Assembly (NCBI RefSeq): GCF_014873705.1
Contig: NZ_JADBDS010000001.1
Location: 1,674,001 to 1,738,000, forward strand
Reading direction: 5' to 3'
Origin: Mycobacterium sp. OAS707
GTDB taxonomy: Bacteria > Actinomycetota > Actinomycetes > Mycobacteriales > Mycobacteriaceae
DNA: 64,000 nt
The position numbers and the translations under genes are program-made. Shown in pieces: positions 63,470 through 64,000 of this stretch (its first letter is position 1; each line of letters begins with the position of its first letter). The notes beneath the pieces are model-generated. The model made no database searches. It was given only the letters and a program-made list of their open reading frames with translations, and had not been told where the DNA came from.

Positions 63470-64000
63470 GGCGGGTCTGTCCACGCCACCTGGACCAGGT
63501 GATCGGACTGGACGCGGGTGACAAGCGTTCCCCGCCCCGGCGGCTGCCGCGACGGCCGAACCGAACCCAGCAAGACGCCGTCGTCCGCGCTGGCGCTCAT
63601 CATCAGGCCCATGCATCCCAACTCGCGCAGCCGCGCCAGAACCGGATCGAACATCGCGCGCGCTGCTCCACCCGAGCGGCGGGCAGCGATCACGTGCAGG
63701 CCGACATCCTTGGCATGTGGGAGATAGTCAGCCAGTGGCGTTAACGGGTTGCCGGTGGCGGTAGCGACCAGATCGTAGTCGTCGACGACAAGGTAGATCT
63801 CAGGTCCGGACCACCACGACCTGTCGCGCAGTTGCTGTTGTGTCACCGTCTCACTGGGCAACCGGGCCTCCAACTGCTCGACAAGGCCAGAGACTCGCGT
63901 CGCAAGGGTCGTGGCCGACATCGAGTACCCACCTAGATGAGCCGATTCGACAACACCGAGCAGCGTTCGGCGGAAGTCGACGATCTCGATCTGCGCGGCG
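63466..64000 (-). CDS. eccC4: ESX-4 ATPase EccC4, C-terminal fragment
   Basis: The frame is open to the window edge, giving about 177 C-terminal residues. [20 protein letters not shown] is followed by [17 protein letters not shown], then [21 protein letters not shown], a Walker B-like acidic strand of the last FtsK/SpoIIIE ATPase domain, and [27 protein letters not shown]. These match the C-terminal part of EccC4, the motor of the ESX-4 secretion system. The N-terminal membrane part and first ATPase domains lie outside the window. Downstream genes are coupled by a GTGA overlap. Confidence 0.93.
   Translation of the reverse strand, partial: AAQIEIVDFRRTLLGVVESAHLGGYSMSATTLATRVSGLVEQLEARLPSETVTQQQLRDRSWWSGPEIYLVVDDYDLVATATGNPLTPLADYLPHAKDVGLHVIAARRSGGAARAMFDPVLARLRELGCMGLMMSASADDGVLLGSVRPSRQPPGRGTLVTRVQSDHLVQVAWTDPP

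Overview
The window is very GC-rich, densely coded actinobacterial DNA. Gene content and order point to a Mycobacterium/Mycolicibacterium, probably an environmental, rapidly growing type. From memory, the backbone follows M. tuberculosis Rv3396c to Rv3447c: guaA, choD-guaB3-guaB2, a DUF5319 gene, rsdA-sigD, whiB3, groES-groEL1, the tsaD-rimI-tsaB-tsaE-alr cluster, gadB-nnrD, glmS, glmM, rpsI-rplM and the ESX-4 genes esxT, esxU, an Rv3446c-like gene and eccC4. No rRNA, tRNA, CRISPR array, insertion sequence or prophage was seen.

Layout. 0-2.2 kb: the 3' end of a flavin monooxygenase gene, a MerR regulator and a dienelactone-hydrolase-fold protein. 2.2-9.3 kb: guaA, a DUF2752/CD225 membrane pair, a TetR/reductase/SDR operon, a DedA protein, PhoU and a lipoprotein. 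9.3-17.8 kb: cholesterol-oxidase-like choD, the two IMP-dehydrogenase-family genes, the SigD/RsdA pair and whiB3. 17.8-27.6 kb: an accessory block between whiB3 and groEL1, which are neighbours in M. tuberculosis. It holds an OsmC protein, a ThrE-type exporter, small secreted proteins, an orphan Imm50-like protein, a DUF4349 lipoprotein and three paralogous membrane class III cyclases. 27.6-38 kb: chaperonins under a CIRCE operator, the tRNA t6A (TsaB/D/E) genes, alanine racemase, glutamate decarboxylase and NAD(P)HX repair. 38-50.3 kb: a CGNR regulator divergent from a hydrolase gene with twin 28-bp inverted repeats, glmS, an F420-type oxidoreductase, a run of secreted-protein genes, an SDR/LysR pair and a MocR regulator. 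50.4-56.6 kb: a type VII-associated pair (Rv3440c/Rv3439c-like), glmM, secreted proteins and rpsI-rplM. 56.7-60.8 kb: an alcohol/aldehyde dehydrogenase operon with a GAF-domain regulator. 60.9-64 kb: the ESX-4 end, with eccC4 cut by the window edge.

Several parts fit together. GuaB2 and GuaA make GMP from IMP via XMP, and GlmS and GlmM are the first two steps towards UDP-GlcNAc. TsaB/TsaD/TsaE form the t6A machinery, and RsdA holds SigD. The most notable sequence-level observations are: a cyclase paralog that has lost both purine-selecting residues; twin operators between a CGNR regulator and a hydrolase; a TGCAACCG half-site array in front of the aldehyde dehydrogenase operon; a four-gene row beginning with a well-translated-looking small ORF and followed by three secreted proteins; and several enzyme-fold proteins lacking their catalytic residue.

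Family names and locus-tag parallels are from recall. No database search was run.
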